From the NCBI GenBank assembly GCA_008508345.1, contig QNGE01000439.1, positions 120,527 through 184,526 on the forward strand: a stretch of 64,000 nt of DNA. The letters are read 5' to 3'. Below the pieces are notes generated by a model, which was not told where the DNA came from, made no database searches, and worked only from the letters and a program-made list of their open reading frames with translations. Made by a program: the position numbers and the translations under genes. Positions 24,824-36,075 of the stretch are shown piece by piece (the stretch's first letter is position 1; each line of letters begins with the position of its first letter). The DNA comes from Paragonimus westermani (Eukaryota; Platyhelminthes; Trematoda; Plagiorchiida; Troglotrematidae).

Positions 24824-27800
24824 TATTTACCATAGTCACCTCGTTTGTAAGGTTACCTCTTCTGAAACAGTTTCCGTAGTGATCACAATGTCGTCAACTG
24901 CCTGGTAGATTTTGATGGAAATATCAACGCGATGACTGCATTCTACCGTCTGCCCAGGTTCGTTGCCTGGTACACTTTCTCTCTTTGCTAGGATCTTTAA
25001 ATTAGAACACGTTTTTTTCATATTTTATCAAAAGGTGGCACCCCAAAAATTCGTTAAACGTATCAATCTTCACAGAACTTTTGTGCTTCACAAAATAAAG
25101 ACGCACCGGGTCGTATGAACAAACAGGAACACGTGCTCCACAAGGGAATGACAAGCTTCAAAACCATTAATCAAAGCGTAGAAAGACACTCCATTTTTCT
25201 CTCATGGTGAGACTGTACATGTATTACGACAGGATAAGTGGAAATTATCCGTATGTATTTCAATTTGATGTTGGATGGCGATAAAATGAGACAGCAGTGA
25301 ACATCTGATGATACTTCAATGGTATCGCTCAGGAATTTGGAAATCACTTATTTCGGTGACAGAAGTGATTACAAGACTCAAGCGGTTCCGTTTTAGCCGA
25401 CCGTTAATCAAGTTATCCTTCATTTGGGGCCGAGCTCCAAATTGTCAGTGGTTGGTGTTGTGAGTGTGTAAATGCGTTTTCCTGTTAAATGGCCTTTTAT
25501 CTGTGATTAGGAGTTAACTGACCCATTCTGATAAATGACGTACTGTATATAACTTTCATGAAGTATGCCTTGATACACACTCTGTCGGCCTATTGCAGAA
25601 GAAGTCAATTTCACGCTACATCCCATTTTAGATTGTGGGTTATTATAAGCCTTCAAATATGTCTTCGAAGAATTTCCGAGCTGCAACGAGTTTAGAAGTT
25701 GATCATATAGATACATGAAGAATTACGGTGTTCTGTAATGTGGGCGTGGTCACTACTGAGTTTACGTGGCAGACGGCGCACCGGTGCGCAAAATGCTGGC
25801 GACGTAAAAGCGAAAGCCTTGAGTCGACACGTGTTTATTGAGTCTATTGACGCAAGAGTTACTTATCACCAAAAGATAATGACGCCAATAAAAAGCATGC
25901 ATGTATAACACGTAATTATCAGTGTGACATATAAAAACGAACAATGAGCTAGATAACCAAATGTTTGAACTTATCAAAATCCTGCNGTGGGGTGAAAGGT
26001 CGCGGGACATCAGACCACGTTGAGGTAACACATACGAAGTGTCGATGCGGTAATTAGCGCGGACAAACGGAATGTGCCAGTTATGACTGTCCTGTCCAAA
26101 GTGACATCTACAAGTCAAGTCCATACACTTCCAGTTGCACGGTTCTCGTGTTAAATGCTGTCAATTACATTTTAGTGAAATAACAAGCTTTCTGTTAGCT
26201 TTTTCACGTTGAAGCACAACCACGGCGAGATGGATCACGAGTGACCCGTGGTGTATGCCCATGTTCGGAGGGAAAAATACGCTCCCCTGTGTCATTTGAT
26301 CGAAAAATTTCGTGAGGTGATGGGGGGACGCATAAGTGACAGAACGTTTTGTTGGACAAAATAACGGCCCAAATGTGAGCAGCACGAGTGGTCTTTGGGC
26401 GAGACATGGTGTTATGCTACCTCCATGTTTGAGATGCTGTGTGTAAGCGTGTAAGTTGGTGCAATTATCCTTATAATCACCATCAGGACGAATTTACGTA
26501 GAAGCCAAATCTTGTTTCATCGTGTAACTACCTGCGATGTTGGAATAATCAGACGAACAGACCGGAGGTGCATGAACTACCTTATGTACAACTAGCTTTA
26601 CATAAAGCCTAAGTGATTCCACGGACGTCAGTTGCAACGGTAAGTGATGTCACACCTACGATGTTACGTAATGCTTATCTTTGGACCCGAACACACCACA
26701 AGAGAAGGATTTTTACCTAGGCAAAACCGAAAGCAAGGAGGCTGCGGCAAAACAGTTGAAATATTGGAGATATTGATGTATGTATAATAAACGCATTCCG
26801 ACACTTCCATTTCATTTTCGTCACGCTCCGTGACGTTGTGACCATAGGGTGCACGTAGGCTGACCACAGAGTATGAACGTCAGTGCATTGAACCAAGAGA
26901 CTTTATGGGATAGCCTAATTCGCTTTCTGTTTAATCATTTCGCTTTTTGAAAGGCATATGAGGTTCTATCTACTAGGGCGTACATGAAACTTCATGAACT
27001 TACCGATTTTCTATCCACCATGACGCCGTACTGGCTTATGCTCGATTATTTAAGCTGTAGAAACAGCAAACAAATCCCACCAACTCACGCTCACCTCATG
27101 CATGGAACTCATCAGTTGCAGTCTTATCTGCCTCCAAATATCGGTCGTTCCCTGCAAGCACAAATAAGTATATATTACACAAAAACCCAATATGCTCTAC
27201 ATTGGCCAATACGGGAGTGCGTCAGGGATGAATTACGTTTTGGACACAGAACCCCCAACTACCCTAAATGTGTAGCGCTAAATTAATCCCATTGGTCAAT
27301 TTCGTCCAGTGTGACACTGCCGTAACATATCCCTACAACGACGTAAATTACCTTGAATCGTCTTAAAAAAGCCGTAAAACGAAGTAAATAATCCCAATTT
27401 GCTGTAAACCATAGGTCTCAACGCCGTAACAAAAAGCATTACATATGGAAACGGTTCTACAGCACCGATAACCAACACCAAGTGCAACGCCGTAGACAGG
27501 GTGAACAGCGGGATATAGACTACTCCCAAAAAGAGAACAGAAGTCAAGGGGAACAAGATGAAAAATGTAATGGCAAAGAATGATTACAACAAGGGCAAAC
27601 AATGGGTAATTTGCAGGTCCCCTGGCATTTCACTGCTCTTTAAAGAAAAAAGAAGTAGATGTCAATAGAGCAACGTAAGAAAGACGATCAACATTGACGA
27701 TTGCTACCAACGTAGAAACGAAAGGAGGACTCAGAGTATGCGGCTAAAGATAATCACACTAGGTTGACAACTTAGCTTAAACACATTTCGAAGTAGTGCG

Positions 27801-28128
27801 TGATGTTATATACATATATGTATATATTTACATATATTATTCACCATCTAGAGGTGTTTTTCAGCTAAATACATGTATCTATGATATTATATTTTCGATC
27901 TATGGAGTTCGCAATCAACTTTTTATTCAAAAGCATTTGTTACGCACACGTAAGCGCCAGAATGGGCGGTGCTGTTGTCTGTGAGTAATCAACGTAAACC
28001 ATTCATTTCATTTTCACAGATATCAACGTGGGGCATGGTAACACGTTGGATTTACTTGTTTCTTCTTTCCTTATTCTTCCTACTCTTTCTCTGTCGGACG
28101 TTGAAAAACCACATTTTCATCCACTTTC
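24824..28128. other. Gene-poor stretch with one undetermined base
   Basis: No protein family is recognised. Position 25986 is an N, interrupting a minus frame. An AT-rich near-repeat of TATATACATATATG type lies at about 27808-27840. Minus-strand frames near 27296-27602 encode hydrophobic residues but match nothing I know. Confidence 0.45.
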
Positions 28129-29256
28129 TCATATCTCCTCTCTTGGTCTCTGAGTAGAGAGGCTTCGACAGTAGCATTCCTGCGTCCACCTGTGAATGTC
28201 AAAATGTTTGCACTCACCTTCGATAGCGTGTCGCAATGTGGAACCCTTGAATGCTATCTCCCTCTTTCCACCGGCGTAAGTCATGTGCAACGGCAATTCA
28301 GTGCCTATGGCTTCCCTCATGCACCGACGAAAAGTTGCCATGCGAACAAGGCACTCAACTCATGCGAGTGATCCATTCAGAACAGTTCACATCAACCTAC
28401 CACAACCTTCCTGCATGACTGATTTTTTAAGTCAGACTTCATTTCCTTAAATTGCGCGACAGTCTGGACGGGAAACAAGTGAGCACGTATGTCACGCTCA
28501 TCTAGTCCACCGGAGGAACCTGCAATCATTCGACAACTGTCTTGAAGTTCTTTTATGAGCGCCAACTCTTCCACGACGTGATTTAGGGTCATCATCATGT
28601 TGGTCTGTCGCCTCAACAGCGTGTTTAAAAATTCCTTCGGAACAGGGACAGTTGTTGTATCCACAGACGACCTGGAGGCAGACAGTGAAGGGACAACCGT
28701 TGAGACTGGCGGTGACAAAAACGGTGAAGGGGCGGTCAACTGGATAAGAGACAATGGGGTGGAAGTCTGTCCCACCTGTGAGGATGTAACAGATGAAGAA
28801 ACTTCAGTAGAACGTACGACGGTAGACATTGTCCTGGGAGTGAAAACACACGGGGCAGCCGGTGTAAGTGAGAAAATTACACCAGGGAAAGACAGTAGTG
28901 TGAGAGGTTTGGAGGATATCATCAGAGCCGATGTTGAGGTCGACGGTCTGGAATTATGAACAGCCAAGATGGGCTGAATAAGTCGGCTGAAATCAACTCG
29001 ACCAGTGCACACAGTGAACTTTGCACACTGCGGTTGTCCTCTGTTGGTACGGTTCAAGGGGGCCTCCGATTCGTCAGATGATGAAAACGACAACATTCGT
29101 CTGAGGGGGCTTGTCACACACTTATTTTGAAGCACAAACACAAAAATTATCTGATGCGTTGGATCCGCCTTCCCATCTTCACAGCATTATCGGAAGAGTC
29201 GGAGTCTGATGTACTCTCTGTCTTCTTTGCGTAACGCCTAGCTTTCGAATAATCGT
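28129..29256 (-). CDS. DUF4806-like protein with short introns, N-terminus not found
   Basis: Three minus-strand exons are proposed: 29183-29256, 28401-29120 and 28129-28353. Exon 1 encodes SKARRYAKKTESTSDSDSSD, resembling the K-A-x-x-K-x-x-x-A-E-x-T-S-D segment that precedes DUF4806 in multi-copy animal proteins. The middle exon is Ser/Thr/Pro-rich, then a probable coiled coil (NHVVEELALIKELQDS), then the start of the domain (FPVQTVAQFKEMKSDLKNQ). A 47-bp intron (28354-28400, GTAGGT donor, phase 0) joins it to CLVRMATFRRCM, MTYAGGKREIAFKGSTLRHAI, the rest of the domain. The intron at 29121-29182 (GTGAAG donor, AAG acceptor) is less certain. Function is unknown; such proteins are often transposon-associated, and this one lies on the same strand as the CACTA-like transposase at 34-36 kb. 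Confidence 0.7.
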
Positions 29257-30561
29257 CTGATAACAATTATTTAAAACTGCTCAAAACCACTAGTTTAGAA
29301 GAAAAGTCACAGAGAATCGCGAGGAGCCAGGAGGCGATGCTAGGTGAAGTTTTAGTGCGTACGTGCACTAAATTACCGTTTCCTCAAGTGTGCGCAGAAA
29401 TACCAGACACGATATGAAAATACAAATAATTGCGAGACCGAAAATATATTATGCATTAAGTACAAATGGTCTCGATCAGCGCTAGGCGACACCGATACGC
29501 GAAACAGCTAGGGAGGACAAGGACCCGACCGTCGAGCGCGCGAGCAAGCCGGAAAAGGATGTGTAGCGCTTTACGCGCATACGCCGACAAGCATGCCAAC
29601 AAACAAACGCGACCTCATGCATCAGGCAGACGGCAGGCGAAGATCCTTAAGGTCCTATGTACAATGTGAGCTAAGATTTTAGGGAGGATTTTACACATCG
29701 TACAGCAGGCAGACCGAAGGTATCTCCAGGTCGCTACAAAGTCATACACTTTCACTGAAGGAGGGGCCAGACACACTCGGCCAAGTTGCAATACCATCCT
29801 TTATCTACGATGAACTGAGTACAGCACCAGCTTCTTCACTTTGGTCGTCAAATACTATGACGTAGTACATCTGAAACGGGAACGTTTCATTTATTAACAG
29901 ACTATTTACAGCGATGAAAGAAATATACAGTGAATAGTCATGCGTAGGGATGTAAAATAGTCACAAAAACGAAGTGTACATCCAGCGGAAGGAGCAAACA
30001 CTTAGCCATTATTCGCGATACGGGCACCGTGGAAATTTCTTCTCTGGGCCCACACACTATAAACATAAACAACTGTCGCGACGGCAGACTGTGAGTTAAC
30101 AAAGGTCTTGCAGGTTTTCACAGGGAGTTATATTGAACCGTACAATTGTGGGGGACTCTCCCACAAAGTTTCACTCCATGTACAGTGGGTAACGCAAGCA
30201 GCAATAGTTCAGAAAGCAGCGAACAGTGCAATACAATGTCTGTTGCCACGACCGAGAAGAAAAACAACGGTACAGCCAGAAGACGTCCTGCGTGGAGCAC
30301 GCGGAACGGAAAAATGAGGAAATTACAATGAGCGGAAAAAGGACATACCGCTGAGATAAGCAAGCATGCCGTTATCGGAAGTGTCAAATATCACAACCAA
30401 ATACCAACAAAAGTTAAGCCATTCTAAGAGGTCGCTACACAATCGGGGGGTATCAGGGTGAAGTCCATTTACAATGTGGCAGGGGTAGTTGTCAACGATC
30501 ACAACGATATTTAGAGCAAAACTAGTAAACAAAACGTTATCCTTCAAAAAATGTGATCAGT
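29257..30561. other. No gene recognised; GC-richer patch and shared short motif
   Basis: Upstream exons of the DUF4806-like gene should lie here but were not found. About 29465-29660 is locally GC-richer. A string close to AGTTAAGCCATTCTAAGAGGTCGCTACA at about 30411-30438 recurs near 62644-62671 with few mismatches. Confidence 0.4.
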
Positions 30562-30835
30562 GTAACGCGCAACCAAAACCAGCGAGCGCGCACGAATTGA
30601 ATTTAAGTTGTGTGACGGGGCGTGCTGCTGTGTTGTCGGTGCCGTTTTAGCTTTCGTTTGTGTGAGTCGTGTGCATGGCTTACTGGGCCTTCGGCTCATG
30701 TTTTTTCGTATTGCTTCTCTTCTCAGAACTGTTGTTTGAACCCCTACTTCGGAAGAGCGCTGTCCCCTTGTGTGTCCACGTTGCCCGAAGGTTGGTCCGC
30801 GAAGTCACGGGCATCCAGAGCAGAGTCGGCTGGCC
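30562..30835 (+). repeat. MULE 5' leader region, copy 1
   Basis: The segment starting GTAACGCGC aligns with the complement of about 50060-50339. Shared strings include AATTTAA, GTGTGACGGGGCGTGCTGCTGTG and the near-identical CCCCTACTTCGGAAGA. It ends some 500 bp before the MULE coding start at 31336. I infer it is the 5' end (leader and first exon) of that element; AG at 31331-31332 immediately before the coding region would be a suitable splice acceptor. Confidence 0.65.
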
Positions 30836-31335
30836 TGAATGTTACAGTCAGTGACAAAGTGCTGGGATGTTCACTGGCATGCCGATATCTGAATGCAAGG
30901 TAGAACCACCACCAACGCCTGTAGACCTGATTAACGGGTTCAGTAGGACCGTGAACCGTAGACTTCAGTTTGTATATGGATGATTCAAGTGTGAGTGCTG
31001 AAAGCTGGTCCAGAGTGTCGCCTTGAATGCTAGTCGTAGACCGCGATTTATTCAGTTGTCGTAGAGGGAAAAATTATTCACGGCATATTCCGATTCGTCA
31101 GCTTGATAAGTAGTGTAGACATCCAAATCGCCGGAATCTGTGTCATGGACTCAAGTGTGTTTGTTTTAACCGGCTGTTAATTAAAAAAACCAATCGCATG
31201 CTCCTTCGAAAATCGTTATGGCAGCTGTCTTAATTGCCTGCGTGTGAAAATCTTAACATATAATTGCAAAAATAACGTATACCTATAACAACGCAGATAT
31301 AATTTATCACGTCGGGATATTTTTGTTCCTAGGAC

Positions 31336-32775
31336 ATGGATTATATTGCGGCTTTCAAGGCGATGTTAGAGAATCGTGAATTGCGCACGTTCTCACAGTT
31401 CCAGGAATGCTCTCAGAGGTACATGGAGGATGTGTGTGTTATTTACTTTCGTGAAAAGAGCTGTACGTCGAAAATGGTACTGTAAGGTAAATTGACTTGA
31501 TCCCCTGGAAACCATCTAGATTTGTTACCGTTGCACAAAATATAAGAGGCGCGTTAGCGTATGCGGGGGTTTGCGACGTGTCTGGCGAGTTAACCGCTGC
31601 TGGTTCTAACAGCTGAGTTCCTGCGACACACGCTGCAAATCACAGTTTCATGTGGTCAGACGAAATGCCTGTCTGATTGTGGGCACTTTCGAGTTTGAGC
31701 ACAACCACCCCATCAGTCGTCCGGTATGAGTCCCCTCCTACAAATCGCGTACTCACCATCAGTGAAATGGACAAATGCAAAAACCTGTTCGAATACAATA
31801 CACCAACTGCTGACATTTAGCAGTATGTTGCGGATGTTTACGAGGAGTTTATCGCGACCGCTGACGTTGGAACGATTTGCTGCAAGTTGAAGCCTGCAAT
31901 GTCCAGTGAGTAGGTTATGTATGAACGGTAACGAAACATTGAAGAACTTTGAAGAAGCGCTGCCGATGGTCAGTGCGATTGGTGTGGTACGCACCGTGAG
32001 GGTTGAAGACAACAGATGCACACCTGCTTCGCCTAGCGAACGCAAAAAACTGGGTCAGATTTTCCCGCATGTTCTGAGTGTGGATTCCACCCACAGAACA
32101 AACAGGCTAAAGTTTGTCACTGAATGTTTTCTCATGCCTTTGAAGGTGGAAGTTACACCAGTTCCTAGTAACAGATGGCGTGGGACACGGCCGACCAGTG
32201 ATGTATGGGCACGTTCGTAGCAAGAAGTATGCGTCACTGCGTAGGCTATTCGGAATTTTTCGAGAACTGATAGGAGAACACATTGCGGAGAAGACGTTCG
32301 TGATGGACAAGGTGGCTGTGCAAATGGGGGCAGCCTGTGTGGTGTTCCGCTGGGATACCATTTCGTATTACTTCCGTGTACGTGAGGCCGTTCGTAAGCA
32401 TGTAGGTGAATGAAACGCGTCTGTCATGTTCGCTGAAAGACAAACTCTTTTTTAAAGTCGTAATCTGCTCAATCGAGTGGCTATGGTAGATAGTGAGGAA
32501 CAGTAAGTTGCACCGGAGCACAGTCTACCGTAGTTTTGAACGTGACTTGAATATCATCCGCCAGACGGACAGGAAGTTTATGGATTATTTGTTTTGTCGT
32601 TGGCTGTTTATCCAGCCCAGGTGGGCAATTCATGCACAAAGCGATGTCTTCTGCTTCGGAAATCACAAAAACAATAGGCTGAAGAATGCCAACGGACGAT
32701 TCAAAAAGAGGACGCACCTTCAAGACGTCTTAGTTTTTGCCATTCAAAAATATGAATGCACAGCAAGTGGCTGAT
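31336..32775 (+). pseudogene. ZSWIM3-like MULE transposase relic
   Basis: Landmarks appear in family order. An N-terminal segment starts at 31336 (MDYIAAFKAMLENRELRTF). A FAR1/FLYWCH-like zinc cluster has C-x2-C at 31514, then SCDTRC and FEFEHNHPIS (about 31620-31720). Next come LTISEMDKCKNLFEYN, the MULE catalytic start FPHVLSVDSTHRTNR (about 32065), GHGRPVMYGHV, FVMDKVAVQMGA (second acidic residue), YYFRVREAVRKHV, and the C-terminal FGNHKNNRLKNANGRFKKR (about 32660-32715). Breaks: in-frame TAG near 31818 (after TPTADI), a one-base shift near 31725, a frame change near 32150 and stops between 32410 and 32490. Two other interruptions (31484-31526 and a 33-bp piece near 31580-31612) could be short introns. 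It is dead but the family assignment is firm. Confidence 0.87.
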
Positions 32776-33389
32776 GCGATTTTGAAATGCGAACCACCTA
32801 CCGATGCGACCGTCGTAAAGGTGTCGATGTTGACTTGTACGTCGAGAACATTCTTCACCGAATGACCGTATACACAAGCCAACCTATCCGAAAACATCTG
32901 AACGGGTGGACCCCACGTCTCAATTTTGAAACGGTAGCTTAGTACAAGGTAAGGGGTTTTATAATAATCACCTTGAACACTGCAGTTTCGTACGCAACAT
33001 GATGGCCACGTGTTAGTCTTCGATTGGATGTATGGCATCTAGGGCATGTAGTGTCATTTTTACCGTTCGCTGTGGCTCCTATACATATGTATTCTGTCAG
33101 TGCTTCGGAAGCATTCCTACTCCTACAGCAAGTCTTCATGCAGTGTTTATCTCCGAATAAATGTGTGGCGTACCCATTCATTATCGGTAGCTGGCAGAAT
33201 ACAACTTGCCAAATCGACCGTTGGGGGGCCCTCAGATTCGGCCTCCCACTGCAGCCAACTTCAGCCGTCACTATGGGGCTCGTCATAATTTACTCGCAAA
33301 ACTGCATGACTACAGCACACGCGTGGCAGTGGCCTTTTTAACAGCATCGTTGCTTTCACGAGTAGAGTAGTAGAACGTGCTAAGACTGG

Positions 33390-33615
33390 CTTATATTTGT
33401 ACGACTTCCCCGTTGTCGCATCTACAAGATGTAAGCAACTAAGATGGGTTAAGAAGCTTGAAGCAGGATTGCCGTGTGGACGCTGCGGTGAACCGGTACA
33501 GACCAACAGCTATTGATGTAATGCCGATCCACTGGTTTTCACTCTGATTGTATTCACATAGCTGACATAGATGCGTGTCCATTCTGTGGCAACCAGCTCC
33601 AACCTCAGTCATCTG
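33390..33615 (+). other. Possible C-terminal cysteine-rich exon of the MULE protein
   Basis: A plus frame has C-x2-C in CGRCGEPV (about 33474-33497) and, after one stop and about 80 bp, CPFCGNQLQPQ followed by a GTAGGT donor-like site at about 33617. Paired C-x2-C motifs of this kind could be a zinc-binding tail of the upstream MULE protein. The SWIM finger itself was not recognised between 32.8 and 33.4 kb. Confidence 0.3.
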
Positions 33616-33749
33616 GTAGGTGTACGTTCCAAATTCACAGATTTATCAAATTCCTCTAATCCAGCCATCGTTTGCCCTTATCTAGCGATTAAGAAGAAGC
33701 GGTCCTACACAGTATCCTCCATGGATGTCGACGTAGACAGGTCCGCGGA

Positions 33750-36075
33750 CAATGTAGAGTTTGTGGACGAGCCGAATAGAACGCGAACTAACATCAGCTG
33801 GAGCGATTATCCTTTTGATATAATTGAAGAAAATGAGTTCCTTTGCATATTTGTGTACAGTTGCAGATATCAGAATCGATGAACGGGTTGACGAAGACTT
33901 TACTTGACACACGTCTCCAGTCATCAGGCAGGACATCGAGAACGCACACAAACCAACGTTCTGTGCTGAAGAATACCTGGGATAGTGTGTACCGTTTTCC
34001 ATAGAAAAACATATCACTTGTCGATTTCCTCACGTGTTCCTTCTCAATGACTTCTCTCGGCTGCCGATGTGGTCCCTCGCGTTTCATCATAGATCATTGT
34101 TTGTCTGCACTAGTAGGCTAGGACAAATGGGTGGAGCATCAGTAGGTGTTTCAACGTAGAGTACTGTTTGCCTGCACTCGTACGCTAGGACCGTTGCAGG
34201 AAAATTTTGAAAACTTCTAAGTGGCATGTGTTCCTTGATGTCCTTCGTTGATCTAATGACCTCGTCCGTGATCCAGCGGACGTCATGCTTCCGTGAAAGT
34301 GTACGACCGTGGCGGCAGCGAATGGCGTAAACTTGTCGAATGCAACTAAAAGAACACTACAGACTTTTCCGTTTTTGCGCATATTTGGGCGTTGCAATAT
34401 CCTCACTGGCGTATCTTACGGTCGCGGCTTTGTGAAAATCTCAGTACTCATGATTCAACAACAAATCATTCGCCCAAATTATAATCGCGATTTCCTCCTT
34501 GATTACCCCTGAATTTTAAGGTAAGAATACCTTATCACACCGGTGATATCCATTTTTATTTTGTCCCACCATTAATTCTCCTACGTAAGGAAAATACGAC
34601 TTTTCGTTATTTTTCCATCGATTGTTAGGCCACTGAACAATCGTATAATCTTTCCTTATGCCTTCAGAAGATCAAAACGGAAAACACTTCCATCAACTGA
34701 GTTCAACGATCCAACAAACTGCAACAGGTCACAAAATTATACCAACCTAAGAAACTTGAAAGCTATTTTCAACTCCAAGGTGACGGAGCTATTTACAGTC
34801 TACCGATAACACGCAGCGAGTGCGGCGGTTTCAAAACTTCGTCAGCAAGATGAACAAACGAATGTACATTATACACCCACTCACCTTGGCAATACAATAG
34901 TGCAAAGTTGAACACAAACACGTTGATCAATCGCTTACAGAAATCGTGATAATCGGGGTGGAAAGGGGGATGACAAAAATGCAAATAGCTACGGAAATAT
35001 CTGGAGTTTTTACACTTCACACCGTCCAAAATACCTCTCAGAATAACAGGGCCTCGATAAAGCAGAAACTGTCTACATTCGGTTGCTTTCCACTGACTGA
35101 TGTCAAGTAGCCCACTACATTTGCGGGGAAAATCAAAAGTCCAGCTTGTTTGACACTGCAGCATTCTGGTATTTATTTGGTTAATCGCTTGGGGACTAGT
35201 GCCAACGTCCTGCGACAGACCACGAGATCCAGTTGCTGATCAAACGGCGGACCATACCCAAAACACAGAATGCACGCAGTCTATTGGGGAACAACGTACC
35301 ATATCAATGGGGAGGGAAGAGAAAGGAGAGGTGATCGGTGAACGCGAGGCGCGAAAAGTAGCATCGCTTTTTGCGAAAGCGTCATTTAGAGAAAACGTTG
35401 CCTTGCGGTTGAAGTACAGTCCTTTTTGGCTACATTTATCACAGCCGTAATAAGCACCATGGCTACGTACCTGTTTAACAAACGAACGAGCCGGTGTATC
35501 TCAGATGATAGCCTTAAGGTTTACGCACACGCTGGTCCCCGCGAACCGTATGCCTGCTGATAGCACACCACACAGTTCATTAATAGCGTCAAGGAGATAA
35601 CAGTTAAATACCTCCGGTTTGTCCTTTACACCATAGATTCCCAAAATTAAGGGCTGCAACAAAAACGGCTCGCACAGACGGCATAAGGTTGGCCATAAAT
35701 TGTACTTTCCCGACGTGATCAGTGACGGACGATCAGTATTCAAGTGTACTGCAACGGCGGCGACGCCCCACACCTGACGACATGCCAACGCTTGTGTAAT
35801 GTCATTAACCAAACCGGAATGTGCATATTCACCAGGATGCGCGTAACGTATCGGCGAAGTTCGCAGGGTTTCCATCAGTGTTCCTGTATGCGGCGGCAGT
35901 TCAGAATTTGCAACAGCCGACCAACATGCAATCTGAGAGCTTCGCTTGAAACAACCCAATCTCGAAGCCGGCAGACAAGACTGTTCGACAACACAAAATG
36001 GGCATCTCCAACATCACGGGTAAGCTGCAACAATTCGCACTGTTCTGCTTGCTCGGGCACATCTAACATCATCGG
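33750..36075 (-). pseudogene. CACTA/EnSpm-like transposase relic
   Basis: Minus-strand segments follow the order of animal proteins related to plant Tnp2 (Transposase_21). LRDWVVSSEALRLHVGRLL (about 36.0 kb) is followed by LPPHTGTLMETLRTSP. The core VHLNTDRPSLITSGKYNLWP, then LILGIYGVKDKP and LLDAINELCGVL, spans 35.55-35.75 kb. Then come DTPARSFVK and SHGAYYGCDKC (about 35.45 kb), WKATECRQFLLYRGPV (about 35.07 kb), VYNVHSFVHLADEV (34.84 kb, DUF4218-like) and a C-terminal FSTERWFVCVLDVL segment (33.9 kb). Breaks include a frameshift near 35.9 kb, a stop where Cys is usual before D-x-P-A-R, and many stops at 34.1-34.8 kb. Terminal CACTA inverted repeats were not located. The family name is by motif order; the superfamily assignment is an inference. 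Confidence 0.75.
34099..34191. repeat. Two 26-bp imperfect direct repeats
   Basis: GTTTGTCTGCACTAGTAGGC and following bases (34099-34124) recur at 34166-34191 with three to four changes, 67 bp apart. They lie inside the decayed transposase, where the frame is already lost. Confidence 0.6.

Noticed and set aside
27296..27602. Hydrophobic minus frames as a mitochondrial insertion or membrane protein
   Set aside because: No order of conserved residues from cox or cob genes could be found; hydrophobicity alone is common in T-rich frames.
28597..28959. Plus-strand 120-codon frame
   Set aside because: Antisense shadow of the DUF4806-like middle exon.
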